The translations under genes and the position numbers were made by a program. Below are positions 16,454-25,004 of a DNA stretch of 64,000 nt, piece by piece. A model generated the notes under the pieces. The model worked only from the letters and a program-made list of their open reading frames with translations. It had not been told where the DNA came from and ran no database searches. Origin of the DNA: Ignavibacteria bacterium (lineage in GTDB: Bacteria > Bacteroidota > Ignavibacteria > Tepidaquicellales > Tepidaquicellaceae); assembly GCA_019694675.1 (NCBI GenBank), contig JAIBBK010000028.1, positions 1-64,000 of the forward strand, read 5' to 3'. Each line of letters starts with the position of its first letter. The stretch's first letter is position 1.

Positions 16454-16930
16454 ATGAACAATGACATTACCCTGCGCACACTGAACATTACCCAACTCCA
16501 TTGCACAGTTTCAGGAGAAGAAGCTGTAGGGGTACTAACATCCCCTCCAACCTCACAGTACAACATAATTGAACCTGCAACTAAATGCATTGATTAGTAA
16601 ATTTACCCTGGACTCTATGAAAACAGAATAGAAGATAGTACGGATACTCAACATTGTGGCCGGACTTAAGGCTCTGACGCATCCTGAAGATGTTCACACT
16701 GTCCAGGCAACGAGATACACTATTGCGTATGATTTCACTGATGGATTGCTCAACAGTTTCGGCGGCAACAGCGCAGTGCTCAGGAATATGTTTAATCCAA
16801 AATACAACATGCTGACAGGTTAATTCCCGGAAACTGAAAACACGCATACAGAAGGATGAACAGTTCACAATACTATGAAGTCCGTAATTTTGTGATTCCT
16901 GAATCAGAAAATTGTTAATCCTTAAAATAT

Positions 16931-17383
16931 ATGGTTAAGAAGATCCGTATAAATAACTTCAAGAGTCTTGAAGATGTGACGATAGATCTCAGCCAGCTTA
17001 CGTTTCTCTTTGGAGCGAATTCCTCGGGGAAGAGTTCGTTTTTGAAGGCGTTGATGTTTTTAAAAAGAAACATATATCCTCTCAATTTCGGAAAGACCCA
17101 ATACAAATTGGAGAATGATATTGACTTAGGATCTTTCGAAGACATTGTAAGTGGAAATGATACTTCAAAGATGATAGATTTCATTTTTCACTTTGAAGGC
17201 AAATATGAATTTCCCAATGAAGACATATTTTCCCCGGAGATTTATTCCGACAACGACCTACTGCATGAAATGTTGGGAGAACTTCATAGTGCGCCATTCT
17301 TCGCCAAGTTTAGAGAAATTATGAAAAATATCTTCACCCGGGAGTTGGACAGCGCGGTTACATCGATAGATATCAATTCTTGA
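16931..17383 (+). CDS. AAA ATPase (AAA_15/DUF3696-like), N-terminal part of a split gene
   Basis: This 150-residue piece is the N-terminal half of an SMC/OLD-like ATPase: KIRINNFKSLEDVTIDL, then a Walker A GANSSGKSS (residues ~29-37). It ends in a stop at 17381-17383, and the next frame opens with TTG at 17380, so stop and start overlap (TTGA). Walker B and the rest of the ATPase are in that next frame. Restoring one base near 17380 would fuse the two without loss, so this looks like a single-base frameshift, or two subunits translated by coupling. It is the first gene of the defence island and is followed by an unknown partner gene. Confidence 0.7.
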   Translation: MVKKIRINNFKSLEDVTIDLSQLTFLFGANSSGKSSFLKALMFLKRNIYPLNFGKTQYKLENDIDLGSFEDIVSGNDTSKMIDFIFHFEGKYEFPNEDIFSPEIYSDNDLLHEMLGELHSAPFFAKFREIMKNIFTRELDSAVTSIDINS

Positions 17384-18579
17384 CAACATTTGATTTGAAT
17401 TGCATTTTGCAGTTCACTTTTGAACACGACGCTAGTGGTCTAAATCTGAAGCAAGTAGTTTTTCACGATAAACTGTTAAATTTGGGATTTCTTGTTGATG
17501 GAACTATGACTGGTTTCTCCGGCATGTTTCCGATTGACAATCCGTATCAAGAACTCTTGTGGAAGTTTCGTGAAGGAAACTCTGGTTCAACCGAATATGA
17601 AGCATATTATGAGTATGGATTCCCTAAGGAACTTCGGTATTCAAATACACTTTTCGATGAAAGGATAATATTTAGTCCGATCACTTTGTCGGATGTATTG
17701 TCTGAAGATTTCAATGAAGAGAATACTGATTGGAGAGAAATGACTGATCTTAAAAAGACTGCCCGGTTTTTCAAGATATTACAGTTCTTGTATTTAGCAT
17801 ATTATTATGTACCAAATATTCTGAGAGGGTTTTTCTTATCCAAATACTTGCCGACCACAAGAGAGATTCCTGAAAGAAAGTATATGCTTATAAATGGTTC
17901 CTTTGAGCCGTCCAATTACTACGGGTTTCTGAATGAATTGAAGAGTTCCGGTACTCAGGAAGAAATTAACAAATTGCTGAAAATTGTTGGAATTGAATCA
18001 CAACTTGTTGTCAATACAGATGAAAATACTGGGACTCTCACTCTGCAAAATATTGGCAGCACAGAGAATATACACGAATCCAGCAGTGGAATTATTCAGT
18101 TGCTCCCTATTTTGATAGCATGCAGCATATTGAGCGATAATAAACATTCATTGAACTTCAATCCCAGCACATTTCCCACATTTTCAACTCTTCATAATGA
18201 ATATTTTCTTACAAAATTTGCAGCTCTATTCATCGAGCAACCGGAACTCCATCTTCATCCGAAACTCCAATCATCTTTTGCCAAAGTCCTTAAGGAAACA
18301 ATTGACAGATTCGAGATCTATGGCAACATAAACATCTTCATCGAAACCCATTCGGAGCACCTAATCCGCAAGATCCAGGTGCTTATCGCCAAAGACGAAC
18401 TGGACAGGAAGAAAGTAGGAGTGTGGTATTTCATTAAGGTTGACGGAGTTACGAAAGTCGAAAAGATGGAGATAGACGAGAACGGCCTCTTCAAGCACGA
18501 CTGGCCAGACGGGTTCTTTGATGATTCGATTGAGCTTACGATGGAGCTGTTTGAAGCTTTAAGGAAAAGGAAAAACTGA
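17380..18579 (+). CDS. AAA ATPase, C-terminal part (Walker B, DUF3696-like end)
   Basis: This 399-residue piece completes the ATPase begun at 16931. ALFIEQPELHLHPKLQ is the Walker B region of AAA_15/AAA_21 ATPases, preceded by the signature-like ESSSGIIQLLP and followed by the D-loop/switch FIETHSEHLIRKIQ. The ending HDWPDGFFDDSIELTMELFE resembles DUF3696, a common C-terminus of defence-associated ATPases. The start is a weak TTG at the frameshift; no better start exists before the conserved core. The stop is 3 bp from the next gene's ATG, so the pair is translated together. Such ATPases usually act as sensors or activators for a partner effector; which trigger is sensed cannot be told. Confidence 0.75.
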   Translation: MTTFDLNCILQFTFEHDASGLNLKQVVFHDKLLNLGFLVDGTMTGFSGMFPIDNPYQELLWKFREGNSGSTEYEAYYEYGFPKELRYSNTLFDERIIFSPITLSDVLSEDFNEENTDWREMTDLKKTARFFKILQFLYLAYYYVPNILRGFFLSKYLPTTREIPERKYMLINGSFEPSNYYGFLNELKSSGTQEEINKLLKIVGIESQLVVNTDENTGTLTLQNIGSTENIHESSSGIIQLLPILIACSILSDNKHSLNFNPSTFPTFSTLHNEYFLTKFAALFIEQPELHLHPKLQSSFAKVLKETIDRFEIYGNINIFIETHSEHLIRKIQVLIAKDELDRKKVGVWYFIKVDGVTKVEKMEIDENGLFKHDWPDGFFDDSIELTMELFEALRKRKN

Positions 18580-18582
18580 CTT

Positions 18583-19503
18583 ATGTATCTTCAAGAGATA
18601 GTCATCAGCCCTAACATATTTGAAAAGATTGGAAGAGCTTATAGTCCTGACTCGGATGAGGACCTGGATTTTAAAAGCTACAAAAAGAACCTTGCAATGA
18701 AGAAGATTGTATTTGAAAAGGATGCAGACGAAGGATCTTTGATTTGGAGTGCCATTAAAGAGATGATGGAAAAGTTTGATTATCTAGGGAAACAGAAAAT
18801 GAATTCTGTATTGAAGCCATTTTTGCTCTCCAATAGAGTTGAATATAAAACAATAGACAAAGCCGAGACTTTCAGCAAGAACAAGATTCTAAATACAATT
18901 CTGAATCTAGCTCTGATTACTGAGAGCAAGATCATAAATGCTGAAGACAAATCACCCAAGGAACTTTCAGAAAAACATTCTGCACTATCTGAACTGGAGA
19001 TCCTGAACATTGAAGAATTCATAGATCCGCCTTCATTGAGCAGATTTTGTTCACTAAATAGAACTATCAAGATTGAACAGGGTAAAGAGTTTCGGTTTCA
19101 GAAAATTCTGAAAGGATATCTGTCCGATTGTACGGAGCTGGAAGTAAACGATAAGTATCTCAGAAGTGAAAACGGTACAAATAATCTTGTTAGACTGCTT
19201 TCCCTTTGCACTGATTTAAGGAGAGTAAAAATCTATACAATACTCAGAAATGGCAATCCAAGAGACAATTTTTTCTATACTTCCAGAGAGTTTGAGTCTC
19301 ATTTGAAAATGAGATTTCCTGGAACTGCAGTCATTTTACAGAAAACGAATAGCAAAATTGGGAAAGATAGGTATATATCTGACGGAAACTTCAAGATGAC
19401 ATTTTCTCCCGGCTTGGATTTTGTCAATGAGAACTATTTAGCCGAGAAAAACCCCATTCTGATCAGGATAGAAAGGATTTCAAACCTTCCAATATCAGTT
19501 TAG
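18583..19503 (+). CDS. Unknown partner of the DUF3696-like ATPase, possible effector
   Basis: This 306-residue protein belongs to no family I can name with confidence. Residues ~1-180 are mixed alpha/beta with many Lys/Glu. The C-terminal ~110 residues contain CTDLRRVKIYTIL, then FESHLKMRFP, then GKDRYISDGNFKMTFSPGLDFV. That last pattern (H/K-D-R-Y-I ... G-L-D-F) resembles phospholipase-D-like domains of the MIT C-terminal type that have lost part of the HKD motif; this is inference. The start is ATG 18583, 3 bp after the ATPase stop, with AAGGAAAAGG upstream. Tight coupling to a sensor-type ATPase at an island edge makes an effector role plausible. No membrane helix is present. Confidence 0.6.
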   Translation: MYLQEIVISPNIFEKIGRAYSPDSDEDLDFKSYKKNLAMKKIVFEKDADEGSLIWSAIKEMMEKFDYLGKQKMNSVLKPFLLSNRVEYKTIDKAETFSKNKILNTILNLALITESKIINAEDKSPKELSEKHSALSELEILNIEEFIDPPSLSRFCSLNRTIKIEQGKEFRFQKILKGYLSDCTELEVNDKYLRSENGTNNLVRLLSLCTDLRRVKIYTILRNGNPRDNFFYTSREFESHLKMRFPGTAVILQKTNSKIGKDRYISDGNFKMTFSPGLDFVNENYLAEKNPILIRIERISNLPISV

Positions 19504-19609
19504 ACACATTTTAACCAGCTCAGTAGAAGCTGTACTCACAAAATAAAAAGTTACTCATTGACATATTCAACAAATCTTCGTATTTTGTAGCTGTCTTACT
19601 GAAGAAAAT

Positions 19610-20164
19610 ATGAAGCTTAAAGAGATAGCATCAGTTCAATCCGGAATCTACGAACAACCTAAACCATTCGGCGACGTTTATTACATTCAGGCTCGCCATT
19701 TTGATTTAGAACATAAGCTTGTTGATTCACTTATGCCTGAACTGCCCCTTTCTTCAAAACTGGAAAATCATTTTCTTGAAAAAGGTGATGTGATAATAGC
19801 TTCAAAAGGAACTGAAAACTTTGCAGTTGCATATCAGGAACGAATACACCCGGTTGTTGCATCTTCTACCTTTCTTGTGATCAGACTCCGGGTTAAGGAA
19901 GAAGTAGTACCCGAATACGTTTCCTGGTTTCTCAATCTCCGAAAAACTCAGCTCTTCTTACGAGGCCGTTCCAAAGGAACTTCAATACCTTCGATCACTA
20001 AGTCAGATGTTGAGAATATTGATATACCTCTGCCTTCGGTCGAAACGCAAAAACTGATTCTGAGAATTGAAGAACTCCTAAATAATGAAAAAGTGCTTAG
20101 AAGGAAAATTGAATCGCTAAAGGATTCACTTATTCAACAGAAATTATTAAACGCATTGAAATGA
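19610..20164 (+). CDS. hsdS: Half-size type I restriction specificity subunit (single TRD HsdS)
   Basis: This 184-residue protein has one target recognition domain (KLKEIASVQSGI to ~150) and one conserved helix (VETQKLILRIEELLNNEKVLRRKIESLKDSLIQQKLLNALK). Normal HsdS has two of each and ~400-450 residues, so this is a half-subunit, able in principle to work as a dimer and recognise a palindromic site. PSITKSDVENIDIPLPS is the usual end-of-TRD signature. Its stop overlaps the HsdM start (ATGA), so the two are translationally coupled. A second, full-length HsdS lies 2 kb downstream. The start is ATG 19610; upstream is an A/T-rich 106-bp gap that should contain the operon promoter. Confidence 0.85.
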   Translation: MKLKEIASVQSGIYEQPKPFGDVYYIQARHFDLEHKLVDSLMPELPLSSKLENHFLEKGDVIIASKGTENFAVAYQERIHPVVASSTFLVIRLRVKEEVVPEYVSWFLNLRKTQLFLRGRSKGTSIPSITKSDVENIDIPLPSVETQKLILRIEELLNNEKVLRRKIESLKDSLIQQKLLNALK

Positions 20165-21693
20165 ATAACGAACAAAAACTCTCAAAAGAAGAAGTAAGAG
20201 GCGTAGTGTGGAAAGCATGCGATACGTTCAGAGGAGTGATTGATCCGAGTCAATACAAGGATTATGTACTCACTATGCTATTCCTTAAATACGTCAGCGA
20301 CGTTCACAAGGATATTTATCGGAAACATCTCGAACGATACAACAATAATGAAGAGCGCGCTAAACGTGCAATGAGGCAGGAAAGATTTATTGTACCGGAT
20401 CATTGCAGTTTTGCTTACCTGTTTGAACACAGAAACGAAAGCAACATTGGAGAGGTGATCAACATCGCGCTTAATGATCTTGAAGAGGCAAACCGCGAAA
20501 AGCTTGGAAGTGAAGACGGCAGCGGGATCTTCCGCAATATTGATTTTAACAGCAGTAACCTTGGAGATACAAAAGATAAGAATACACGATTGAAGCACCT
20601 TCTCATAGACTTCAGCGAGTTTGATCTTTCTCCCGAACACCTTGCAAGCTCTGATGTGATCGGTGATGCTTATGAATTTCTGATATCAAACTTTGCAAGT
20701 GATGCAGGTAAGAAAGCTGGAGAGTTTTATACGCCGGCGGAAGTTTCCACACTTCTGGCTAAACTAACAAAGAGCAAACCGGGCGCAAGGATCTGCGATC
20801 CTACGTGCGGCTCGGGTTCTTTGCTGATAAAAGCCGGTAGGGAAGTCGGCTCTGACAACTTTTCACTTTACGGACAGGAAGCAAACGGAAGTACATGGGC
20901 GCTTGCAGTAATGAACATGTTCCTGCACGGATTTGATAATGCAAAAATCAGATGGGGTGATACAATCAGGAATCCCAAACTGCTTGAGGGTGATGAACTG
21001 ATGAAGTTCGATACTGTGGTTGCCAATCCTCCGTTCTCGCTTGATAAGTGGGGAGCAGATGAAGCGATGTCGGACAAGTACAACCGTTTCTGGCGCGGAA
21101 CACCTCCAAAGAGTAAAGGCGACTGGGCATTTATCAGCCACATGATCGAGACAACTGTTGAAGGAAGCGGAAAGGTTGGAGTTGTTGTGCCGCACGGTGT
21201 GCTCTTCCGCGGCGCAAGCGAAGGGAAGATAAGACAGAAGACAATTGAAGACAACCTGCTCGAAGCAGTGATTGGTTTACCTGCGAACCTGTTTTTTGGC
21301 ACAGGCATTCCCGCTGCTATAATGATATTCAACAGAGCCAAGAGAAGCAAAGGCGTTCTCTTCATTGATGGAAGCAAACAATTTGAAAGCGGAAAGAATC
21401 AGAACAAACTGAGAGAAACCGACATTGATAAGATCGTTTCGACCTACGAGATGTTTGCTAAGGGAGAAATGCAACCGGGAGTAGTTGAAGAAAAATACAG
21501 CTATTTAGCTACGCCTGACGAATTAACGGAGAACGAATTCAACCTGAACATACCGAGATATGTTGACACATTTGAAGAAGAACCGGAAGTTGATATTGCA
21601 TCGGTTCAGGTGGAGATTGGCCGCCTGGAAAAAGAGCTTGAAAAGGTGAAGGGTGAGATGGATAAATATTTGAAAGAATTAGGTGTCCAATGA
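20161..21693 (+). CDS. hsdM: Type I restriction-modification methyltransferase subunit HsdM
   Basis: This 510-residue N6-adenine DNA methyltransferase is the modification subunit of the type I system. The N-terminal helical HsdM domain (EVRGVVWKACDTFRGVIDPSQYK ...) is followed by the catalytic domain: GEFYTPAEVSTLLAKL, motif I CDPTCGSGSLLIKAG and motif IV NPPFS, all intact. A C-terminal coiled segment (VQVEIGRLEKELEKVKGEMDKYLKEL) should contact HsdS. Methyl donor is S-adenosylmethionine. The start overlaps the half-size HsdS stop by 4 nt. The cognate HsdR is 7.4 kb downstream, separated by inserted defence genes. Confidence 0.95.
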   Translation: MNNEQKLSKEEVRGVVWKACDTFRGVIDPSQYKDYVLTMLFLKYVSDVHKDIYRKHLERYNNNEERAKRAMRQERFIVPDHCSFAYLFEHRNESNIGEVINIALNDLEEANREKLGSEDGSGIFRNIDFNSSNLGDTKDKNTRLKHLLIDFSEFDLSPEHLASSDVIGDAYEFLISNFASDAGKKAGEFYTPAEVSTLLAKLTKSKPGARICDPTCGSGSLLIKAGREVGSDNFSLYGQEANGSTWALAVMNMFLHGFDNAKIRWGDTIRNPKLLEGDELMKFDTVVANPPFSLDKWGADEAMSDKYNRFWRGTPPKSKGDWAFISHMIETTVEGSGKVGVVVPHGVLFRGASEGKIRQKTIEDNLLEAVIGLPANLFFGTGIPAAIMIFNRAKRSKGVLFIDGSKQFESGKNQNKLRETDIDKIVSTYEMFAKGEMQPGVVEEKYSYLATPDELTENEFNLNIPRYVDTFEEEPEVDIASVQVEIGRLEKELEKVKGEMDKYLKELGVQ

Positions 21694-21740
21694 AGTTATG
21701 ATGTTTCGTGAAACTATGTTAATTATTAGTAATTTAAGTA

Positions 21741-21801
21741 TGATAAACCTATATTGGCACAATAAACAAATCAAGTTTATCAAACAATTATCGGTTTATT
21801 A
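21741..21801. promoter_or_regulatory. Candidate operator: three TGATAAACC-type half-sites
   Basis: TGATAAAC at 21741-21748 and its exact inverse GTTTATCA at 21775-21782 flank 26 bp; a third site CGGTTTATTA lies at 21792-21801, 6 bp before the next ATG. AbiE-type antitoxins are known to repress their own promoter through inverted repeats, so this is a natural autoregulation site for the gene at 21808. Not confirmed. Confidence 0.45.
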
Positions 21802-21807
21802 CAAAAG

Positions 21808-22812
21808 ATGAATGAGTTGAAGCAATATCTTGACAGCCGTATTGGGATAACATCAGAGCCCAAGCTCCTTGATGCCGGTAATATGAAGGGACTTCCTATG
21901 TATCTTGCCGAACTTTACCGTCTGTTCGAGGCAAATCTCCTTGGTTCGGAATTGATACTGGCAGAGCAAAGGAATCATGGAAGATTCAGCGTTGAACTGA
22001 CTCAAAGACAGCTTGGTATCCTTCAAAGCAAACTTGAAAAGAATGTTGTCCTTGTTGCAAAGGATCTTACAGCTTTTCAGAGAAAGAAGTTCATAGACAA
22101 AGGCGTAAGCTTCATTGTTCCCGGAAAGCAAATGTACCTGCCTCAGCTTCTTTTTGAACTCAACGAAGTGGGCCTGAAGAAAAGCAGGGATGACAAAGCC
22201 TCTAAGCTTATCCCTTCCGCTCAGTTCCTTATCATTTTCCAGATATTCAACCATGACTCAATTCAGAACATTGAAAAGCTTTCGCTTAAGGAAGTTGCGG
22301 GAGTTACAGGATATTCATCCATGGCTATCACAAAAGCGGCGGCTGAACTTAAACGGCACTATATTGCAGAACTCGAAGGGAAGAAAGAGAAGCGTATAAC
22401 ATTCCGCGCCAACCTCAGGGATGTTTGGAAAACAGCTTTAGAACAAGAACTACTTATTGACCCTGTATATAAGAGGGTTTTTGCTGAAGACATTCCACAC
22501 AATATGAAGCTCCTGAAAAGCGGTTACACCGCGCTGTCGGATTACACAAATCTGAATCCGGGAAACCGGAAATTTTTTGCCTTGTACAAAGATACGTTCT
22601 ATGATTTCAAAAAGCGGAATGAACTTCAGGGATTTACGGATGAAGAAGACGGAGAGTGCATAGAGTTATGGAAGTATGATCCGCAGAGGATCGCCGGATC
22701 AAGAAATCTGAATGCCGTGGATCCATTGTCTTTGTATTTAAGCCTGCTTGGCGACAGAGACGAAAGGGTAAGAATGGAATCTGAAAAATTAATTGATGAA
22801 GTGAAATGGTGA
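21808..22812 (+). CDS. AbiEi-like winged-helix antitoxin/regulator
   Basis: This 334-residue protein has a MarR/winged-helix-like segment near residues 150-200 (LSLKEVAGVTGYSSMAITKAA, then KKEKRITF as the wing), flanked by N- and C-terminal alpha/beta regions. It overlaps the following nucleotidyltransferase-fold gene by 7 nt (ATGGTGA), the arrangement of AbiEi/AbiEii type IV toxin-antitoxin pairs. In those systems the first protein represses its own promoter and counteracts the toxin. An inverted repeat in its upstream region fits that. The family assignment rests on fold-level pattern and pairing. Comparable pairs are often lodged between type I R-M genes, as here between hsdM and the full hsdS. 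Confidence 0.6.
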   Translation: MNELKQYLDSRIGITSEPKLLDAGNMKGLPMYLAELYRLFEANLLGSELILAEQRNHGRFSVELTQRQLGILQSKLEKNVVLVAKDLTAFQRKKFIDKGVSFIVPGKQMYLPQLLFELNEVGLKKSRDDKASKLIPSAQFLIIFQIFNHDSIQNIEKLSLKEVAGVTGYSSMAITKAAAELKRHYIAELEGKKEKRITFRANLRDVWKTALEQELLIDPVYKRVFAEDIPHNMKLLKSGYTALSDYTNLNPGNRKFFALYKDTFYDFKKRNELQGFTDEEDGECIELWKYDPQRIAGSRNLNAVDPLSLYLSLLGDRDERVRMESEKLIDEVKW

Positions 22813-23564
22813 CCGGGATTGAAAAGTTCAAAGAATATTTTTCACCGTATCCTGACAGTTACATAATTATAGGAGGAACCGCATGTGATATGATCATGGA
22901 AAAACAGGGACTGACTCCGCGAGCGACAAAGGATTTTGACATAGTGCTCATTATTGATAAACGTGGTGGAGAAGAATTTTTCTCAATTCTATGGAAGTTC
23001 ATCAAAGACGGCAATTACAAACAAAGGATTCGTGGACAGTCCGGAAAAGAGTACTTTCGATTCTCCAACCCATCCAATGAAGGATATCCGGCACAGCTTG
23101 AATTATTTTCGAGAAACCCCGGGCTTGAAGGCCTGAGTGAAGACACCGCTCTTGTGCCGATTCCTCTGGATGATGAACTTGAGAGCCTCTCTGCAATACT
23201 TCTTGATGATGAATATTACGGTTTGCTGAAGTCTAATAGCTACGTCCTTGATGAATTGAGAATTGCAGGAGTTGAAGCATTGATATGCCTGAAGGCTAAA
23301 GCATATCTGGATTTAAGCGAGAGATCTGGGCAATCGAGCAATGCTAAAAAACAGAAGAACGATGTATTCAGGCTGGGAGCTTTGCTCGAGTCTGGCAAGA
23401 CCTTAGCTTTGCATGCTGATATAAAGAACGACCTTAAGACATTTTTTGAACAGTTGAAAGATGATCATCCTGGAGATGAAATCTATATAGAATTCGGCTT
23501 GAAAGGAGTAACGGCTAAAATTGTAGCGGACACCATAAGCAACTACTTCGAGTTAGAAAAATGA
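22806..23564 (+). CDS. AbiEii-like nucleotidyltransferase (putative toxin)
   Basis: This 252-residue protein has a nucleotidyltransferase-fold N-terminus: SYIIIGGTACDMIMEKQG, then TPRATKDFDIVLII. The GG ... R-x-T-x-D-x-D pattern is that of the AbiEii/AbiGii family, in which the aspartates bind metal and NTP; here the first acidic pair is D-F-D. A third acidic residue may be Glu in PAQLELFSR. AbiEii-family proteins transfer nucleotides to tRNA or other targets and stop growth. The start overlaps the upstream regulator gene by 7 nt. The C-terminal half is helical and Lys-rich. Toxin activity is inferred from family and context. Confidence 0.65.
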   Translation: MVTGIEKFKEYFSPYPDSYIIIGGTACDMIMEKQGLTPRATKDFDIVLIIDKRGGEEFFSILWKFIKDGNYKQRIRGQSGKEYFRFSNPSNEGYPAQLELFSRNPGLEGLSEDTALVPIPLDDELESLSAILLDDEYYGLLKSNSYVLDELRIAGVEALICLKAKAYLDLSERSGQSSNAKKQKNDVFRLGALLESGKTLALHADIKNDLKTFFEQLKDDHPGDEIYIEFGLKGVTAKIVADTISNYFELEK

Positions 23565-23690
23565 GATTTCAAATGAAAATTTCACAGCTCAATTTAGAGT
23601 GCTCGAACGGTCCGACCAAGATTTTTTTCTTATTATCCGTTGATTTGGAAAGAGATGTGAATATGCCTCCTATAGAATAGTAATTGAGAA

Positions 23691-25004
23691 ATGCATAATT
23701 CATTTGGCGACGTGATGGCAAAAAAATATAACAATCAGAAACATGTTTTGCAGAATGAAGGAATAAGTAGGAAAGAAGGATCTGCATCCGGCAAACGCAT
23801 TAAGCCAGAAAGTCCTAATTCAGAAAGATGGAATATCCCGAGTGGATGGGAAGTAATGGAAGTTGCTGATGTTTGTGTCAACTTTCTGAATGGTGGAACT
23901 CCTTCCACTTCAATTAATGAATATTGGAATGGGGAAATACCTTGGATAACAGGTGCTGATATATTAGATCAGAAGGTTGCAGTTGTTCGAAAATTCATTA
24001 CAAAGAAAGCCGTTGAAGAAAGTTCAACTAACTTAATACCAAAGGGTAGTGTCTTATTAGTTACAAGAACAGGGGTTGGAAAAGTAAGTATTGCACCGTT
24101 TGATATAGCAATCAGCCAGGACCTAACTGGATTGATTACGCAGGAAGACTTGATTGTCAATGAATATGCCTTTTACTTTTTTCTGGGAAACGTCTCAAAG
24201 TTGAAGAAGTTAAATCAGGGAACTTCAATCAATGGAATTACAAGAGAAGTTCTGCAACGACTCAAAATCCCCCTCCCCCCTCTCCGTGAGCAGAAGGCAA
24301 TAGCCCATATGCTGCGCACATGGGATGAGGCAATAAGCAAAACCAACGAGCTCATAGCTCAAAAAGAACTCCGCAAAAAATGGCTGATGCAGAAATTGCT
24401 GACGGGGAAACTGCGGTTGAAGGGGTTTGGTGGGGAGTGGAAAAAACTTGGAGCAGGTGAAATATTTAAGAGTATTACCAAAAAGGGCTTTGCAGATGAA
24501 GAACTTCTTTCTGCCACTCAAGACAGAGGAATGATACCAAGAACAATGTTGGAAGGACGAGTGACCATGCCAACAACAGGAACAGAGGGGTATAAGCTTG
24601 TAGAGATTGGAGATTTTGTAATCAGCTTGCGTTCATTTCAGGGAGGTTTGGAATATTCGTATTACAGAGGATTGGTGAGTCCTGCCTACACGGTTCTCAA
24701 ACCAAAGAAGCCAATCAATGAAGAATTTTACAAACAATATTTCAAGAGCTATGAATTTATTGGTCGCTTAGCAACTGCGGTAATTGGTATTCGTGATGGC
24801 AAACAAATTAGCTACGATGATTTTTGCATCGTAAAAATTCCATATCCATCATACAATGAACAATCCGCCATTGCCCAAGTGCTGCAAGCGGCAGATAAAG
24901 AAATCAGTCTGCTCAAAGCCAAAGCGGAGAAGTTGAGGGAGCAGAAGAAGGGGTTGATGCAGGTGCTGTTGACGGGAAGAAGGAGGCTCATTGTTGAAGA
25001 CTAA
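23691..25004 (+). CDS. hsdS: Full-length type I restriction specificity subunit HsdS (two TRDs)
   Basis: This 437-residue HsdS has two target recognition domains, each followed by a conserved helix. TRD1 runs about 45-180 (GTSINGITREVLQRLKIPLPPL), helix 1 includes REQKAIAHMLRTWDEAISK, TRD2 runs about 230-380, and helix 2 includes NEQSAIAQVLQAADKEISLL. It sets the bipartite DNA target of the R-M complex. A Lys/Gly/Ser-rich ~45-residue N-terminal extension precedes TRD1, which is unusual; the ATG at 23715 is an equally possible start. The two recurring LLTGKLRL/LLTGRRRL segments show internal duplication. It ends overlapping the CapV start, with AGGAGG inside its own 3' end serving that gene. 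Confidence 0.9.
   Translation: MHNSFGDVMAKKYNNQKHVLQNEGISRKEGSASGKRIKPESPNSERWNIPSGWEVMEVADVCVNFLNGGTPSTSINEYWNGEIPWITGADILDQKVAVVRKFITKKAVEESSTNLIPKGSVLLVTRTGVGKVSIAPFDIAISQDLTGLITQEDLIVNEYAFYFFLGNVSKLKKLNQGTSINGITREVLQRLKIPLPPLREQKAIAHMLRTWDEAISKTNELIAQKELRKKWLMQKLLTGKLRLKGFGGEWKKLGAGEIFKSITKKGFADEELLSATQDRGMIPRTMLEGRVTMPTTGTEGYKLVEIGDFVISLRSFQGGLEYSYYRGLVSPAYTVLKPKKPINEEFYKQYFKSYEFIGRLATAVIGIRDGKQISYDDFCIVKIPYPSYNEQSAIAQVLQAADKEISLLKAKAEKLREQKKGLMQVLLTGRRRLIVED

Noticed and set aside
16016..16590. Pro/Gly-rich frames on both strands in the 16-kb repeats
   Set aside because: Composition comes from the GGGGG/CCCCC repeat; no ribosome-binding site and no homology to real proteins.
16610..16840. 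Possible decayed gene after the GC-rich repeats
   Set aside because: One plus-strand frame gives a protein-like stretch (DFTDGLLNSFGGNS), but there is no start site, length is ~60 codons, and I cannot place it in a family.
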